Shown: positions 12,001 through 23,238 of the stretch, piece after piece
Numbering within the stretch: position 1 is the stretch's first letter
Layout: each line of letters begins with the position of its first letter
From: Apostichopus japonicus
Taxonomy: Eukaryota > Echinodermata > Holothuroidea > Aspidochirotida > Stichopodidae
Direction of reading: 5' to 3'
Length of the DNA: 64,000 nt
Assembly: GCF_037975245.1 (NCBI RefSeq)
Contig: NC_092575.1
Span: 1,865,001 to 1,929,000 of the forward strand
Notes under the pieces: model-generated
Told to the model about the DNA's origin: nothing
Seen by the model: the letters and a program-made list of their open reading frames with translations, nothing else
The model's database searches: none
Program-made: the position numbers and the translations under genes

Positions 12001-15000
12001 TCAAAACATTATACCTCTGCTCTCCCAAGTCAGTCAAAACAATATACCTCTGCTCTCCCAGGTCAGTCAAAACAGCTGGTTCTGGTATCACAATTATACC
12101 TCTGCTCTCCCAGACCAGTCAAAACATTATACCTCTGCCCTCCCAGGTCAGTCAAAACATTATACCTCTGCCCTCCCTGGTCAGTCAAAACTATATACCT
12201 CTGCTCTCTCAGGTTAGTCAAAACATTATACCTCTGCTCTCCCAGGTCAGTCAAAACATTATACCTCTGCCCTCCCAGGTCAGTCAAAACATTATACCTC
12301 TGCTCTCCCAGGTCAGTCAAAACAGCTGGTTCTGGTATCACAATTATACCTCTGCTCTCCCAGGTCAGTCAAAACATTATACCCCTGCTCTCCCAGGTCA
12401 GTCAAAACATTATACCTCTGCTCTCCCAGGTCAGTCAAAACATTAAACCTCTGCTCTCTCAGGTTAGTCAGAACATTATACCTCTGCTCTCCCAGGTCAG
12501 TCAAAACATTATACCTCTGCCCTCCCAGGTCAGTCAAAACATTATACCTCTGCTCTCCCAGGTCAGTCAAAACAGCTGGTTCTGGTATCACAATTATACC
12601 CCTGCTCTCCCAGGTCAGTCAAAACATTATACCTCTGCTCTCCCAGGTCAGTCAAAACAGCTGGTTCTGGTATCACAATTTTACCTCTGCTCTCCCAGAC
12701 CAGTCAAAACATTATACCTCTGCTCTCCCAGGTTAGTCAAAACATTATACCTCTGCTACCCCAGGTCAGTCAAAACATTATACCTCTTTCTCTCCCAGGT
12801 TAGTCAAAACATTATACCTCTGCTCTCCCATGTCAGTTAAAACAGCTGGTTCTGGTATCACAATAATACCTCTGCTCTCCCAGGTCAGTCAAAACATTAT
12901 ACCTCTGCTCTCCCAGGTCAGTCAAAACATTCTACCTCTGCTCTCCCAGGCCAGTCGAAACATTATACCTCTGCTCTCCCATGTAATTCGAAACATTATA
13001 CCTCTGCTCTCCCAGGTCAGGACAAAAGACCTGGAGGATGTATAAAATGTGAGGAAAATTCTGTCTCTAGTTTTAGATAAATTGTCACAGAAAAGCCATC
13101 CAAACTAACCATCTGGATACAAACTTGAAGTTACTCCAGGAACTACTCTAGGTCTATTTGCACATGAGTCTATTACTAGTATGGAGATATTACACCACTA
13201 ATGCACAGTTTTATGTGACAAAAGGTTTTCTTTTCCTCCAACAGGCGACACCAGCAGTTTCATTTGATGATGATGTCCTGGAGAAACTGACAGACAGGAT
13301 TCAGAATGCTGGCACTGAAGTAGTCAACGCTAAAGCTGGAGCTGTAAGTACCTCATTAATATTCAACAGCTGGAACAGTCGTTGTTGTCCAGGTTAACCG
13401 GCATTCATTCTACCTTGTCAGAGTATGGTAGTCAACTTGTTAAAGACAACAGATCTACGGATTGCAGGTATGAGTGTCCTGGCCGGGTCATTAAGTTGTC
13501 TCCCTTAATCCCATTGTCAATTCAACCCTGTGCATAACTGACAGCCAAGTTGGTACTCAACTTGTAAAAACAGTTGTGTGTGCAGGAGTTTGACTGCAGC
13601 CTATGGGATGCCCCCATCCCCAACCCCTCACCCCTGTGGACTCGTAGATGTGGCACCCTGCTGTCAGTTTGAATTGTGCACAGTTGTGTTTTTGAGTGTG
13701 ACAAGTTACCAGTGCTAACTTTTGTAAGTAATGTGAAAATGGATTTACATGTCTCCAAACTAAGAAGAACTATAACAACTGTGCATCATTATATGCCCTA
13801 CTTGTTTCAAACATTCATTTCAAGTTGGGCAAAAACTCAATTCCATCTGCTCGTCAACTAGCAAATTAGTGACAGTATCCCCTTCTCTGCAACGTAAATG
13901 TGGAAATGACTAATTGTGGCCTTTAAAAAAGCCTGAAAGCATTTAATTACTTATCAGTCACAAAGGGAATCTCAGGAATGTTATCTTCATTTGATATCAC
14001 ACTTTGATGGAGGATCCAGCCGCTACAATGTATTCCCAGATATTTGCAAAAGATAAGACGAAACAACCAATTGTCTCAGTGATGGACAAATGTTTGGGAG
14101 GGTTACATTATTTTCTGCTTTAACGAGTTGGGCATTTCTTTTGTTTTCTTGTCATTCTTTTTGTGTCTATATCTGCTTGGAAATATGAAGACAATGGTAC
14201 TACTTAGGATTTAATTGTTCTTTGGTCATTCCTTTGCAAGGAAATTCACCCAAAAACTGATGATTCTTTGACCTTAGTTTTATTGAGCTTTGGCTTGATG
14301 GTGGTAATTGTGAACAAAAATTATAGTAAGCTGATTAGAATTTTGTATTTTTTTTTCTTTTTGTTACCGTCAATTTCTTTAATCTGCCCATCCAGGGTTC
14401 GGCAACACTTTCAATGGCCTATGCCGCGTCAAGATTCTGCAATTCGGTAAGTAAAATAAGGATCTCTTAAATTAAGATTGCCCCTAACTTTCTGATTCTG
14501 ATAGTTATTTAACTTATTTATGAGAGAAAATAGTAGTATACCAAGGGATGAAATTTTCTGTTCTGGATGAGTTCAATATCTTCTGACAGAAGTACAAAAT
14601 GATCGGGGAAATAATGAGAAAATGATCGAGGAAATGAAAGGAGTTGGTTAATAGAAGCTGAAGAAAAAGTTGTCAAGTCACTCTTTGGTTGAATATTCAT
14701 TAGGTTGTTTGTTGTTTCTTTAAATATTCATGAATAAATCGCTGTGAAATATGAGCAATTTGCAAGTGGATTATGAAGAGATGATACAGGATTGTAGTTG
14801 ATAGCAGTTTCTTTTTGGGGGGGCAGTGGGAGGGGTGTAAAAGAAGAGGATGGGGGAGTGGGAGGGGTGTAAAAGAAGAGGATGCGGGAAGTGGGAGGGG
14901 TGTAAAAGAAGAGGATGCAAAAGTGAACCCTTGGTTTGTAAAGCTATGAAAAGATTGAAGCACCTTGCATGAGTTTATCAATAGTTTCTCTATGGTAACT

Positions 15001-16768
15001 ATTGGGTAATTTTTGAGTGAGTACTTGCAACTAATATATATGTTAGTCAAACAGAATGCTTGTCAGAATTGCTAACATGCTACTGTAAATTAAATTTATT
15101 ACCGATATATATATATATCCTGACACAAGTCAAAACAGAGATTCATTTGATTAATTTAATGATTACTGAACACATTTTTATATATTTAAGTACATTTAAC
15201 CTTATCCTCATAGCCATCTTTTTGTTTCTTAATGGATGATAGATTGTTACAACTCTAGGTTACAGGGGTAATAATAAATAAAGTATAGATCAAAATAATA
15301 TTAAATAAATAAAAAAAAATTAGCTTTAAGATATATACTCTGAAAAGCTCCTTTAAGTCTAACTTGGTAAAGATGTCGGCTCCTCAGTGCAGGCCACAGT
15401 GTTTATGTTAATCCATTTTCGTAACAATATTTAAATAACTCAACTAAAACATGTGCTGTTTTTTTGAGCAGCGAGGCCCAGCTTGGCAAACAATCAATGT
15501 TATGTGAAGTTTGTTTGTCTGTGATGGATGATATTCCTCTCAAAGAAATATTCTGACTTTTTTTTTCTTCAATCAGCTTCTCGAGGCAATGAACGGCAAG
15601 GAAGGCGTCGTGGAGTGCGCTTTCGTGCAATCGGATCTCACAGAAGCTGCATACTTTGCATCGCCCGTTCTTCTTGGGGTAAGAGTCGACCAATGCCGGT
15701 TTATGTTAGTCTTGGGTTTTCGAGTTCATTCCATTTATTCTGGCTGTCAGTTTGGAAACCTGCAATAAAACTTACGAACCAGGGATCGGGTTTCTGTTGA
15801 CGATAAGACTAAGTTTACTCTTGGAACTATAGTGGTTGACATGCAGTCATGATATGTTGAGATACGAATGTCATTTTTGGATTTTATGACATCCATTTCT
15901 GGGTCCGATTTTGTGAGTGGCCAGAGAGCAATAGGTGGTTTTTCTCATCTGTCCATTTGATGAGGCTAGTTTTGTAGATACTTGCTGGGCCAAGAATTTC
16001 CTGACTCACATCTCTACTATGAGAATGAACAGCTTGTGAGCATTCCTCATCTATCGTAATAAAAACAGGTTTCTTGTTAAAGGCAGATAGGTTGTTAGTC
16101 TGATGATGGCTGCCGATTGTTGCCAGATTCATGCTACTTGCTCTACCATAGGCGCACCATGTATGTTTAATATTTTACATAGCCAGATAGTAGGGTATAA
16201 TTTACAATTCAAATTTCCTCTAGCAGTTTATGAGGCTCTGAATTTTATGACTTTTACAATAAACCATTATTTAAGAAGGAAATTTGCACTTGTATCACAT
16301 TCTGACATTTTAACATAGCATTTTTGGAGTGCGATACTGGAAAATTATTTGTCCCTGGATAGTTGTGTTAATGGACCATAAAATATCAGTTTTTATGTGT
16401 ATGGGTGAATCATCTAGTCTTGTATGTTGAAACACATGTACTTTACTTTGTAAAGAACCCGCTTGTAACATGACCTTTGTAAATTAATCAGTCCCTACTC
16501 TTTTAGCACAAACGTGACCAAATTTGTTTGATTTTTTGTGCCCCTTTTTGTGATGAAAATGCATTCCCTTTTTAAATTTTTTTAATACTATCTATTTCAT
16601 GCTATTCTCTCAAAGTCTTTTGGTCTTTTCATCATGACACAGAAAAATGGAGTTGAGAAGAATCTAGGCTTCGGTTCCCTCTCAGATTATGAAAAGCAAC
16701 TGGTAGCAAAGGCTATGCCCGAATTGGTCGGAAACATCAAGAAGGGAGAGGCATTCGCCGCCAGTTAA
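9023..16768 (+). CDS. MDH2: Malate dehydrogenase, mitochondrial (NAD-dependent)
   Basis: Complete gene. Exons: 9023-9085, 9860-10112, 10802-10911, 11627-11830, 13245-13343, 14396-14446, 15577-15678 and 16643-16768; total 1008 bases, 335 residues plus stop, close to the usual 338 for MDH2. Residues 1-21 ([21 protein letters not shown]; Arg/Ser/Thr-rich, no acidic residue) look like a matrix-targeting peptide and form exon 1. Then come the Rossmann loop GAAGGIGQ, the substrate loop [35 protein letters not shown], and the catalytic histidine in VPVIGGHSG. The C-terminal part reads [33 protein letters not shown] and [14 protein letters not shown], as in animal MDH2. It interconverts malate and oxaloacetate with NAD in the TCA cycle and the malate-aspartate shuttle. 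Exon 4 ends in PLLSQ at a GTCAGT donor that has been amplified into the adjoining array (11811-13018). Introns also hold a MITE (10370-10728). Very secure. Confidence 0.97.
10370..10728 (+). mobile_element. TTAA-flanked MITE, family 1, in MDH2 intron 2
   Basis: TTAA at 10370-10373 and 10725-10728 bounds an element with long imperfect inverted ends of about 75 bp: AAGGTCTGCTGTATAGAC at the left against AAGTTCTGCTTTATTGTC reading in from the right; both arms include GATTACGTAAT and GACCTGCC. No coding capacity. A second copy in the same orientation lies at 58600-58957. TTAA target choice fits piggyBac- or Kolobok-type transposases; I cannot tell which. Confidence 0.8.
11334..11440 (+). mobile_element. 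Possible fragment of hAT-like element
   Basis: CAGGGGTGAATCCAGGATTT resembles a hAT-type terminus and is followed by a G run at 11404-11421. No matching right end is visible, so this is at best a truncated copy in MDH2 intron 3. Confidence 0.25.
11811..13018 (+). repeat. 33-bp minisatellite built from the MDH2 exon 4 end and its splice donor
   Basis: Roughly 35 tandem copies of a 33-bp unit (CATTATACCTCTGCTCTCCC joined to AGGTCAGTCAAAA). The unit includes the last 20 or so bases of MDH2 exon 4 and the first bases of intron 4. Longer variants beginning AGCTGGTTCTGGTATCAC at 12073, 12323, 12573, 12659 and 12843 copy about 33 bases of the exon end. The first three are 250 bp apart, a higher-order period. 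Most copies repeat the donor CAG/GTCAGT. Because the unit is 11 codons, the exon frame stays open from the true donor to about 12217. Confidence 0.97.
14825..14918. repeat. Three-copy 32-bp tandem repeat in MDH2 intron
   Basis: AGTGGGAGGGGTGTAAAAGA followed by AGAGGATG occurs at 14825, 14857 and 14890, with a G run just before. It lies in the intron between exons 6 and 7. Confidence 0.9.
15320..15453 (-). repeat. Dispersed repeat, copy 1 (inverted partner at 18636)
   Basis: The reverse complement of this stretch matches 18636-18770 along about 130 bases, including GTTTTAGTTGAG, GGATTAACATAAACA, GGAGCCGACATC, TACCAAGTTAG and CAGAGTATATATC. Family unknown; it could be part of a SINE or MITE. 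Confidence 0.75.
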
Positions 16769-17157
16769 TCCGTGCGATTGATTTTTGAAACACGGAGAGG
16801 ATAGCAGCTTTGAGAAATTAGTGTCAATTGCTCATTTGGCATACACAGTCCATCTAGAAAATAGAGGTTCACAATTATTTGCAGTTTACGTTGAAAACGA
16901 TATATCGTTTGACCCTTACAGAGTTACAAAATCAGTTGTTCTCTCAATTTTTGTTTCCTACTTTTCTCATAATTTGTTAAGCATAAAGAAAGTAGGACAT
17001 AGCAGCTTTCAGAATTGCATATTTATTTAAAGTTTTTCAAGGGAATGTTTAGGGGATATTAACCACTCCTATGTTCGAGATTAACGGAGAAAGTTGCAGG
17101 GTAAATTGTACTTCTTTGTCATTTTTTTTTGCTTACTTATGGCTGTCATGATACTAC

Positions 17158-17163
17158 AATAAA
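17158..17163 (+). terminator. Candidate poly(A) signal of MDH2
   Basis: AATAAA 390 bases after the MDH2 stop codon, followed by T-rich and G-rich sequence (G run near 17202). It is the first canonical signal after the stop that I noticed. Confidence 0.5.
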
Positions 17164-19065
17164 ATAATTTTTTTTATCGGAATTGACAGATATGGGAAAG
17201 TTGGGGGGGGGGGGGGTGGGTGGATGGGTTACAACCAGGATCCTGCCTCTCTTCTTGTGGATGCTTAAAAAAAAAACGTTTATAACTTAATTAAATTACT
17301 GAAACTTTGCTTCCGGATAAAGTGAGTAAGTCATTTAAAAAAAAAAAATCTTTAGTGATTGCAGATATGACAGGATTTTGTCTTTCCGGGTACCTGAAAT
17401 TGCTCATTGATTTCAATATAATTGAGAATATATATTTTGAGTGTTTCCTCTCACCAGTTTGACTTTGAAAACGATTTGTTCGATTTAGACTGATGACAAT
17501 TTTATTTATTTACTTATTGTCCCTAAACAAAATTAGCAACAGAACAATAGATTATTTTGCAACTAGACTTTAATAATTTACCTATTCAATCAGATGTATT
17601 TATATATCACATAAAATGTCTACCTTATTCACCATGTAGGGTTCAATTAGCAATATTTTTCACAGCAAATATGACCCTAACTTTTGAAAATGAGGGATAT
17701 CACCCAAGTTTTGCAATAAATCTGCCTCAACAAGTGTTAGCAATTTATCTTCAGTTTTCTTTTTTTGTCCATGTAGGGGTGCAATCTCTTCTTTATGTAC
17801 TGGTTGGGGAATGGGGGGGGGGCAGATGTTAAGTCGTCAAGGGTAGCCCCTACCAATGTTGGTAAAATGAAAGGTGCTTAATTAGATTCAAATTGGAACT
17901 AATTGGAGATAATTAAGAACTGTTGAAACATTGTAGAAGTATCGTTGACTGCATAGCTTGTACTGCATATGCATGTGATACAGTTATGTACTGTACATTA
18001 AGTATTTTTTGTGATATTCTGCCTGCCAGTGGCAGGGCGAGGGGGGCGGGGCTGGGGCAGCTGACATTTTACCATAGAAATATGAAGAGGAAAACAAAAG
18101 TTAAAGCCTTCAGATGCTTATGGAATCTTGACATCACAGATCTACAAACTGACAGCTCTCACACAATTTTTAAACAAGGATATCTCGAAAAAACAGATCA
18201 AGGTTTTCCTTGGCTGTGTGGGTTGTTCATTTTAAATATCTATGTCATATAAGATAAAGATGGCGGCTGGTTTGTGCTCCCTTTAAAGCTATTTATCCTG
18301 CTTACATATTTGACTAGGATTTGAGCTATTATATATTTGAAGGGTCTTTAGGTTGATTACAAATATTCTCAAGCTCATAATGGATGTTTTAGTCGCGAGA
18401 TAAATGTTGATATGTTGTAGACCTTTAAACAAACACTGCTACCTCTATTGAATTTCTATGTCACCTATTTTCCTGCGAAATGAATAACCCTCTAACAATT
18501 ATAGTCAAAGCTCTAATAGAGGAAGACAAGTCAATGACCTCCAATAACATGTTTCAATGCATTAACAAATTTGACATGGTTGAACGATGTTGGATGCGAT
18601 CCAAAGGTGCTAGGTTGTCCATTGGAAGCTATAACAATGTTTTAGTTGAGCTATTGAAATATTGATACGAAAATTTGGATTAACATAAACATTGTGGCCT
18701 ACACTGGGAGCCGACATCATTACCAAGTTAGCCTTAAATGAGCTTTCCAGAGTATATATCTAAGAGCTGATCATTATGAAAACCAGAAGAGCCAGAGGAC
18801 TACTTATAGACACTCCAATTTTTTATGTTTATATAAAAAAAAAATTAGGGGGGGAGGGGCTTCTTGGACTATCGACACCAACACTACAATTCTGCTTAAA
18901 GTCACGTTTTATTCCTCTTTTTGTAAAGCAAAATAGGTGGTGTGGTGGGTGACATTCAAATTGTTTTTTTTTTGTGGAGAGCTGTTAACCGGTCGTTACT
19001 TTCAAAGTATTTATCTTAGAAAACGATACATTTGAAAAAACATTCGCTCTTTTATGTATGAGCTG
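17164..19065. other. Intergenic sequence between MDH2 and the hAT-like MITE
   Basis: AT-rich with G runs near 17202 and 17813 and A runs near 17336 and 18836. No exon with convincing splice sites was found. It contains dispersed repeat copy 2 (18636-18770). GC-rich text near 18030 (CAGTGGCAGGGCGAGG) resembles a hAT-type end but has no partner. Confidence 0.4.
18636..18770 (+). repeat. Dispersed repeat, copy 2
   Basis: Inverted relative to the copy at 15320-15453 and about 85-90 percent alike by eye. The sequence outside the two copies differs, so this is a transposed or dispersed unit rather than one long inverted duplication. Confidence 0.75.
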
Positions 19066-19073
19066 GGGGAAAC

Positions 19074-19839
19074 CAGGGGCGTAGCGAGCGGGGGGGTGTG
19101 GGGGGGTGTCACACCCCCCCCAATAATTTGGTCGCTGTCGGCAAATTTTGGGTCTGTCGGCAAAAGGAGAAAAGGTGAAGAGAGCGGAAGGGGAAGAAAG
19201 AAGAAAGCTGAATCGAGAAAAGGAGAACGGGAGCTTCTTCCGTGCCAAATTTGACTTAAAATATGCACCAGATTGCATCTAAAGACGTTTCAAAACTAAA
19301 AATTTCCAAAGGGGAGGGGTAGACCCCATACCCTTAGACCCCTCCCCCATTTCAGTCACCACTTCCAGATCCGTCGGCAATTGAAATTTGACTTAAAATA
19401 TGCACCAGATTGCATCTAAGGACGTTTCAAATCTAAAAAATTGCCAAAGGGGAGGGGGAACCCCCTCCCCTTAGACCCCTCCTCCATTTCAGTCACCACT
19501 TCCAGATCCGTCGGCAAATCAAATTTGACTTATAATATACACCAGATTGCATCTAAGGACGTTTCAAAACTAAAAATTTTCCAAAGGGGAGGGGACACCA
19601 CCTCCCCTTAGACCCCTCCCCCATTTCAGTCACCACTTCCAGATCCGTCGGCAATTGAAATTGGACTTAAAATATGCACCAGATTGCATCTAAGGACGTT
19701 TCAAAACTAAAAATTTTCCAAAGGGGAGGGGACACCCCCTCCCCTTAGACCCCTCCCCCATTTCAGTCACCACTTCCAGATCCGTCGGCAAATCAAATTC
19801 TCCACACCCCCCAACAAAAACCCCTTCGCTACGCCCCTG
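19074..19839. mobile_element. hAT-like MITE with internal 137-bp tandem repeats
   Basis: Terminal inverted repeat CAGGGGCGTAGCG at both ends, flanked by an exact 8-bp target duplication GGGGAAAC (19066-19073 and 19840-19847), the hAT signature. The interior is four tandem copies of a 137-bp unit starting near 19251, 19388, 19525 and 19661, each holding TTGACTTAAAATATGCACC, AAAGGGGAGGGG and CCAGATCCGTCGGCAA. There is no transposase frame. The exact target duplication argues for a fairly young insertion. Confidence 0.92.
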
Positions 19840-20854
19840 GGGGAAACGTTTACATCAAAATCAAATATTGCTATTTAATTGGGCTACCGGAGCAGCCCAT
19901 AGCCATAATGTTATATTTGCAAATAACAGGAAGATTCCGTTCGCGGGGTAAGTCGTTCCACTTCCCCGGAGAACCACGGTTGATCTCGAGGCAATCCCCT
20001 GCGCCATCTTTGTTGTTTTAGGTTTCCGATTGAAGATAGTTATTTCCGTGCCAACCTGCTGTGTTGCCTTTTGCAAAGAGGAAAAGTCAAAAGTGTACTA
20101 CATTAACAAGAGGTATAATGTACATTGAATGTTGAGACCTTCGTTGGAAAGTAGTAAGTTATCATTTCCGTCATATTCCAAAAATGCCCTCAGCATATCC
20201 TGAGTTGTGCTGGAGCCCGATAGAGGAGGGGAGTGGGTGAGGGGTGGTTGACAACAATTTAAGGAAAGGTACAATACTATTGCCCAGTAACTTTGAAGTA
20301 AGTTGTGAATATTCTTGAGCGGTGACACAAAGGGGGATGAAGTTAGTGGTGATTTTTCAGGTAATTAATTGTCAATGAACGGAGCTGTAAAAGGAATTAT
20401 TCATACACACCATTCAGTTAACTAGCGACCTGGGAACCAACAAACCCATGTACCGAACAAAATCGAAAATGGTAAGACACTTGATATATTTTGCTCACAA
20501 TAAACATAACGCTATCCGGCAGCATTTCTATGATATATGCAAATGAGGTCAAAATAAAATATCATGTTCAATATTTGTACACATATTTTCCCCATAAAGT
20601 TTTGGAAACATATCTATCCTACTACCGTTCTCATAAAATACTACAAAAAAATTAAACAGAAAAAAAATTCTTTCCCATCAGTAAAGACATAAAAGACTGA
20701 TTATTTCTGACTATCGGCGATTCTTCTTGTTTTACTTTATAAGTGACTACTTTTGATCCAGGTTAATTAAAATCATTTTTATTTGGAAGTTTATCTTTTA
20801 CTCTCCTACGTTACAGAACTGTGTTGAATCTCTGTGTTCCAAGATTAGCTACAA

Positions 20855-21009
20855 CGGAAGTAGATGACGTCATACTTAGAGGGGAATCCCAGTTTTTATA
20901 TCGAGGGTTCGTTTTTTGCGCCTTTTGCTTTTTGCCAACGCCGTTGTTGTCTTCCTTGTACTCGGTTCCTGGTTTTGCATTCAAGCTGCGTCGAGTTACT
21001 TTAGCCTAG
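20855..21009 (+). promoter_or_regulatory. Candidate promoter and 5' non-coding exon (possibly of the CNP-like gene)
   Basis: ACGGAAGTAG (ETS-type core) sits beside a perfect cAMP-response palindrome TGACGTCA at 20865-20872, followed by a TATA-like TTTTTATATCG near 20895. About 120 bases later TTAGCCTAG/GTACTA could be a splice donor. The next + strand exon is that of the CNP-like protein, which has a good acceptor at 25020, so this could be its 5' UTR exon. Inference only. Confidence 0.3.
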
Positions 21010-21780
21010 GTACTACCTTTTGATTTATCATAATATTATTTTAATAAACGTATTTACAGGTTTGTGACCACAGAATAACAATTTGATTGTTGTAAGGTTA
21101 AACGTTACTACGTTATGGCATCTTTGACAATAATTAAGCCTAGTAATCATAGGCTCAACATAGACGTAAAGCCTAGGCTAGGCTGGTATCATTATTAACA
21201 TTAGTCTTTGAAAATAATCAACTAGTTATAGGCCTAACATGACCGTTTAGGCCTTGGCTGGTATTAACATTAGTACAGAGTTGTCACAAAGGCTACATAC
21301 TTAGTCAAACAATAGGTTGCATGTACTTGTACGAAGATATTGCCACCATATGGAACAATAAGTGCCATGAAAGATTGCAGTTTATCCTTACCAGTCCACT
21401 GAAATAATGTTAAGACAAGTACGGCAGTGAGAACTCACACAAGATCTGGAGTATATGCTGAGAAAATATATTTATACTGGTGACTGTCTCAGAGTATAAT
21501 GGTGATGTTTTCGAGTACTTAACAATAGAGATAAATAATGAATCACCCAATTTAGTTATCTAGCTAGCATAGGCCATGTCCAAACGCAAACATGAAATTA
21601 AGAAATAAAACAGCTCGGTGCCGTTCCACTGCCTTTCAGCTATCAGTTATTATCTCCCAAAAATAATTATCCGTACGAAGAACGAAACGGTGATTAAAAC
21701 TTGATTATCTGTGAATTGAAGACCAGTCTCAAAATCTCTGTAGAAAGAATAAAACGATGAAACAAATGTTCCGTATATAG

Positions 21781-22971
21781 TAGTGTTTGCACGGGTTATC
21801 CGGGTACCCGCCCGACGCGAAACTACCCGGTTCCTAATTTATTACCCGAATCCTACGCAAAGTGTGATTTAAAAAAAAAAAAAAAACAATTGGCAAACCG
21901 ACGGTTAGGCAGATTTCCCATTGACTTAGTGTGCTGTTAGGCTACAATGTGGTCGAAGATAACATGAATAACGAAGCTACCCGCCCGACGCGAAACTACC
22001 CGGTTCCTAATTTAATACCCGAATCCTACGCAAAGTGTGATTGTTTTAAAAAAAATTGAAAACCGATGATTAGGCAGATTTCCGATTGACTTAGTGTGTT
22101 GTTAGGCTACCATGTGGTCGAAGATAACAGCAATAACGAAAGCTTTCCATAGATATCTTATAACTGCGTCACAATTTCAGCTAGTAAACAGATGGCTAGG
22201 CTAGATTACCCCCATTGACTTAGTGTGGTGTTAGGCAACCATGTGGTCGAACGTAACAGCAATAACGAAAGTATTCCATGGATGTCTTATAACTGCGTCA
22301 CAACTTCAGCAAATAAACAGATGGTTAGGCTTAGCTAGATTTCTCATTGACTTAGTGTGGTGTTAGGCTACCATGTGGAAGAAATTATTATTTATTCATT
22401 CGTTTATTTCATAGAAGGAAAGGCTGACAAGGAATTTTATGAGATGTTTATGGATTAAAGACGGGATAACTAAAAAATAGTAATCGCAAGTGGCTTTTTA
22501 CTTGCGATCAAATTGCGCGAATCGCGCAATCTCGCGGCAAATGCGAACACTGGGCCTGCATAATAGATAGTAGTAGGCCTAGTAGTAACAACTGTTTAAG
22601 AGCTAAATGGGATATTTATATGGTTTGATCCAATAGACGTGCACGAGCAAGCATAAGCAGCGGCGGCAGTGCGATTTTAGTAGTAATGCTAATTATAAAT
22701 AAATAATTTATTTATTAACAAATTATTGAAAGAAACAAAAGCAAATAAAAAATATTGAGGAAGGTTTTTTACCTTATCTTACACCAACGTATTTGAACAT
22801 GAAAGCATTGTCAGTAGAGAATATAATGCATTTATTACAGCATCCAATATGTAATTTCTTGAAAATCGTGATACACGAGGGTAAACAATTTTTTTTCCGG
22901 GTACCCGGATACCCGACGGGTAACGGCCCTCGGGTACCCGGTTCCCGATTTTTGGACCCGTGTAAACACTA
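21781..22971. mobile_element. hAT-like non-autonomous transposon, 1.19 kb
   Basis: Ends TAGTGTTTGCACGGGT at the left and TAGTGTTTACACGGGT reading in from the right, with an exact 8-bp target duplication GTATATAG (21773-21780 and 22972-22979). Both subterminal regions are rich in CGGGTACCCG-type motifs. Inside are four imperfect copies of a roughly 120- to 180-bp unit containing GACTTAGTGTGGTGTTAGGC, and a duplicated CCGACGCGAAACTACCCGG stretch. No transposase was seen. Confidence 0.9.
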
Positions 22972-23238
22972 GTATATAGTGAATTTATAAAATTAATCCT
23001 AATTAAAAGTGAAATTGAAATGATGAAATTTAAAGCCGAGCTGAGCGAGCTAGTACCTAGATGTTGTCTCACTGCTAGCGAGTGTCAGTAAAACAAAAGA
23101 AACATTTATACTAAATGAAGAAAATGTTTCTTCTACAATTTTTCTTCCTTCCGAAAAAACGTTTTCATGACAATTTTTCTTCCTTGTGGAAAACATTTTC
23201 CTGACGATTTGGCCAAAAAATAGAGGGCGTATCAAACG

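Noticed and set aside
11756-12591. Minus-strand frames rich in [11 protein letters not shown]
   Set aside because: Antisense shadow of the MDH2 33-bp array; the repeat has no stop on that strand.
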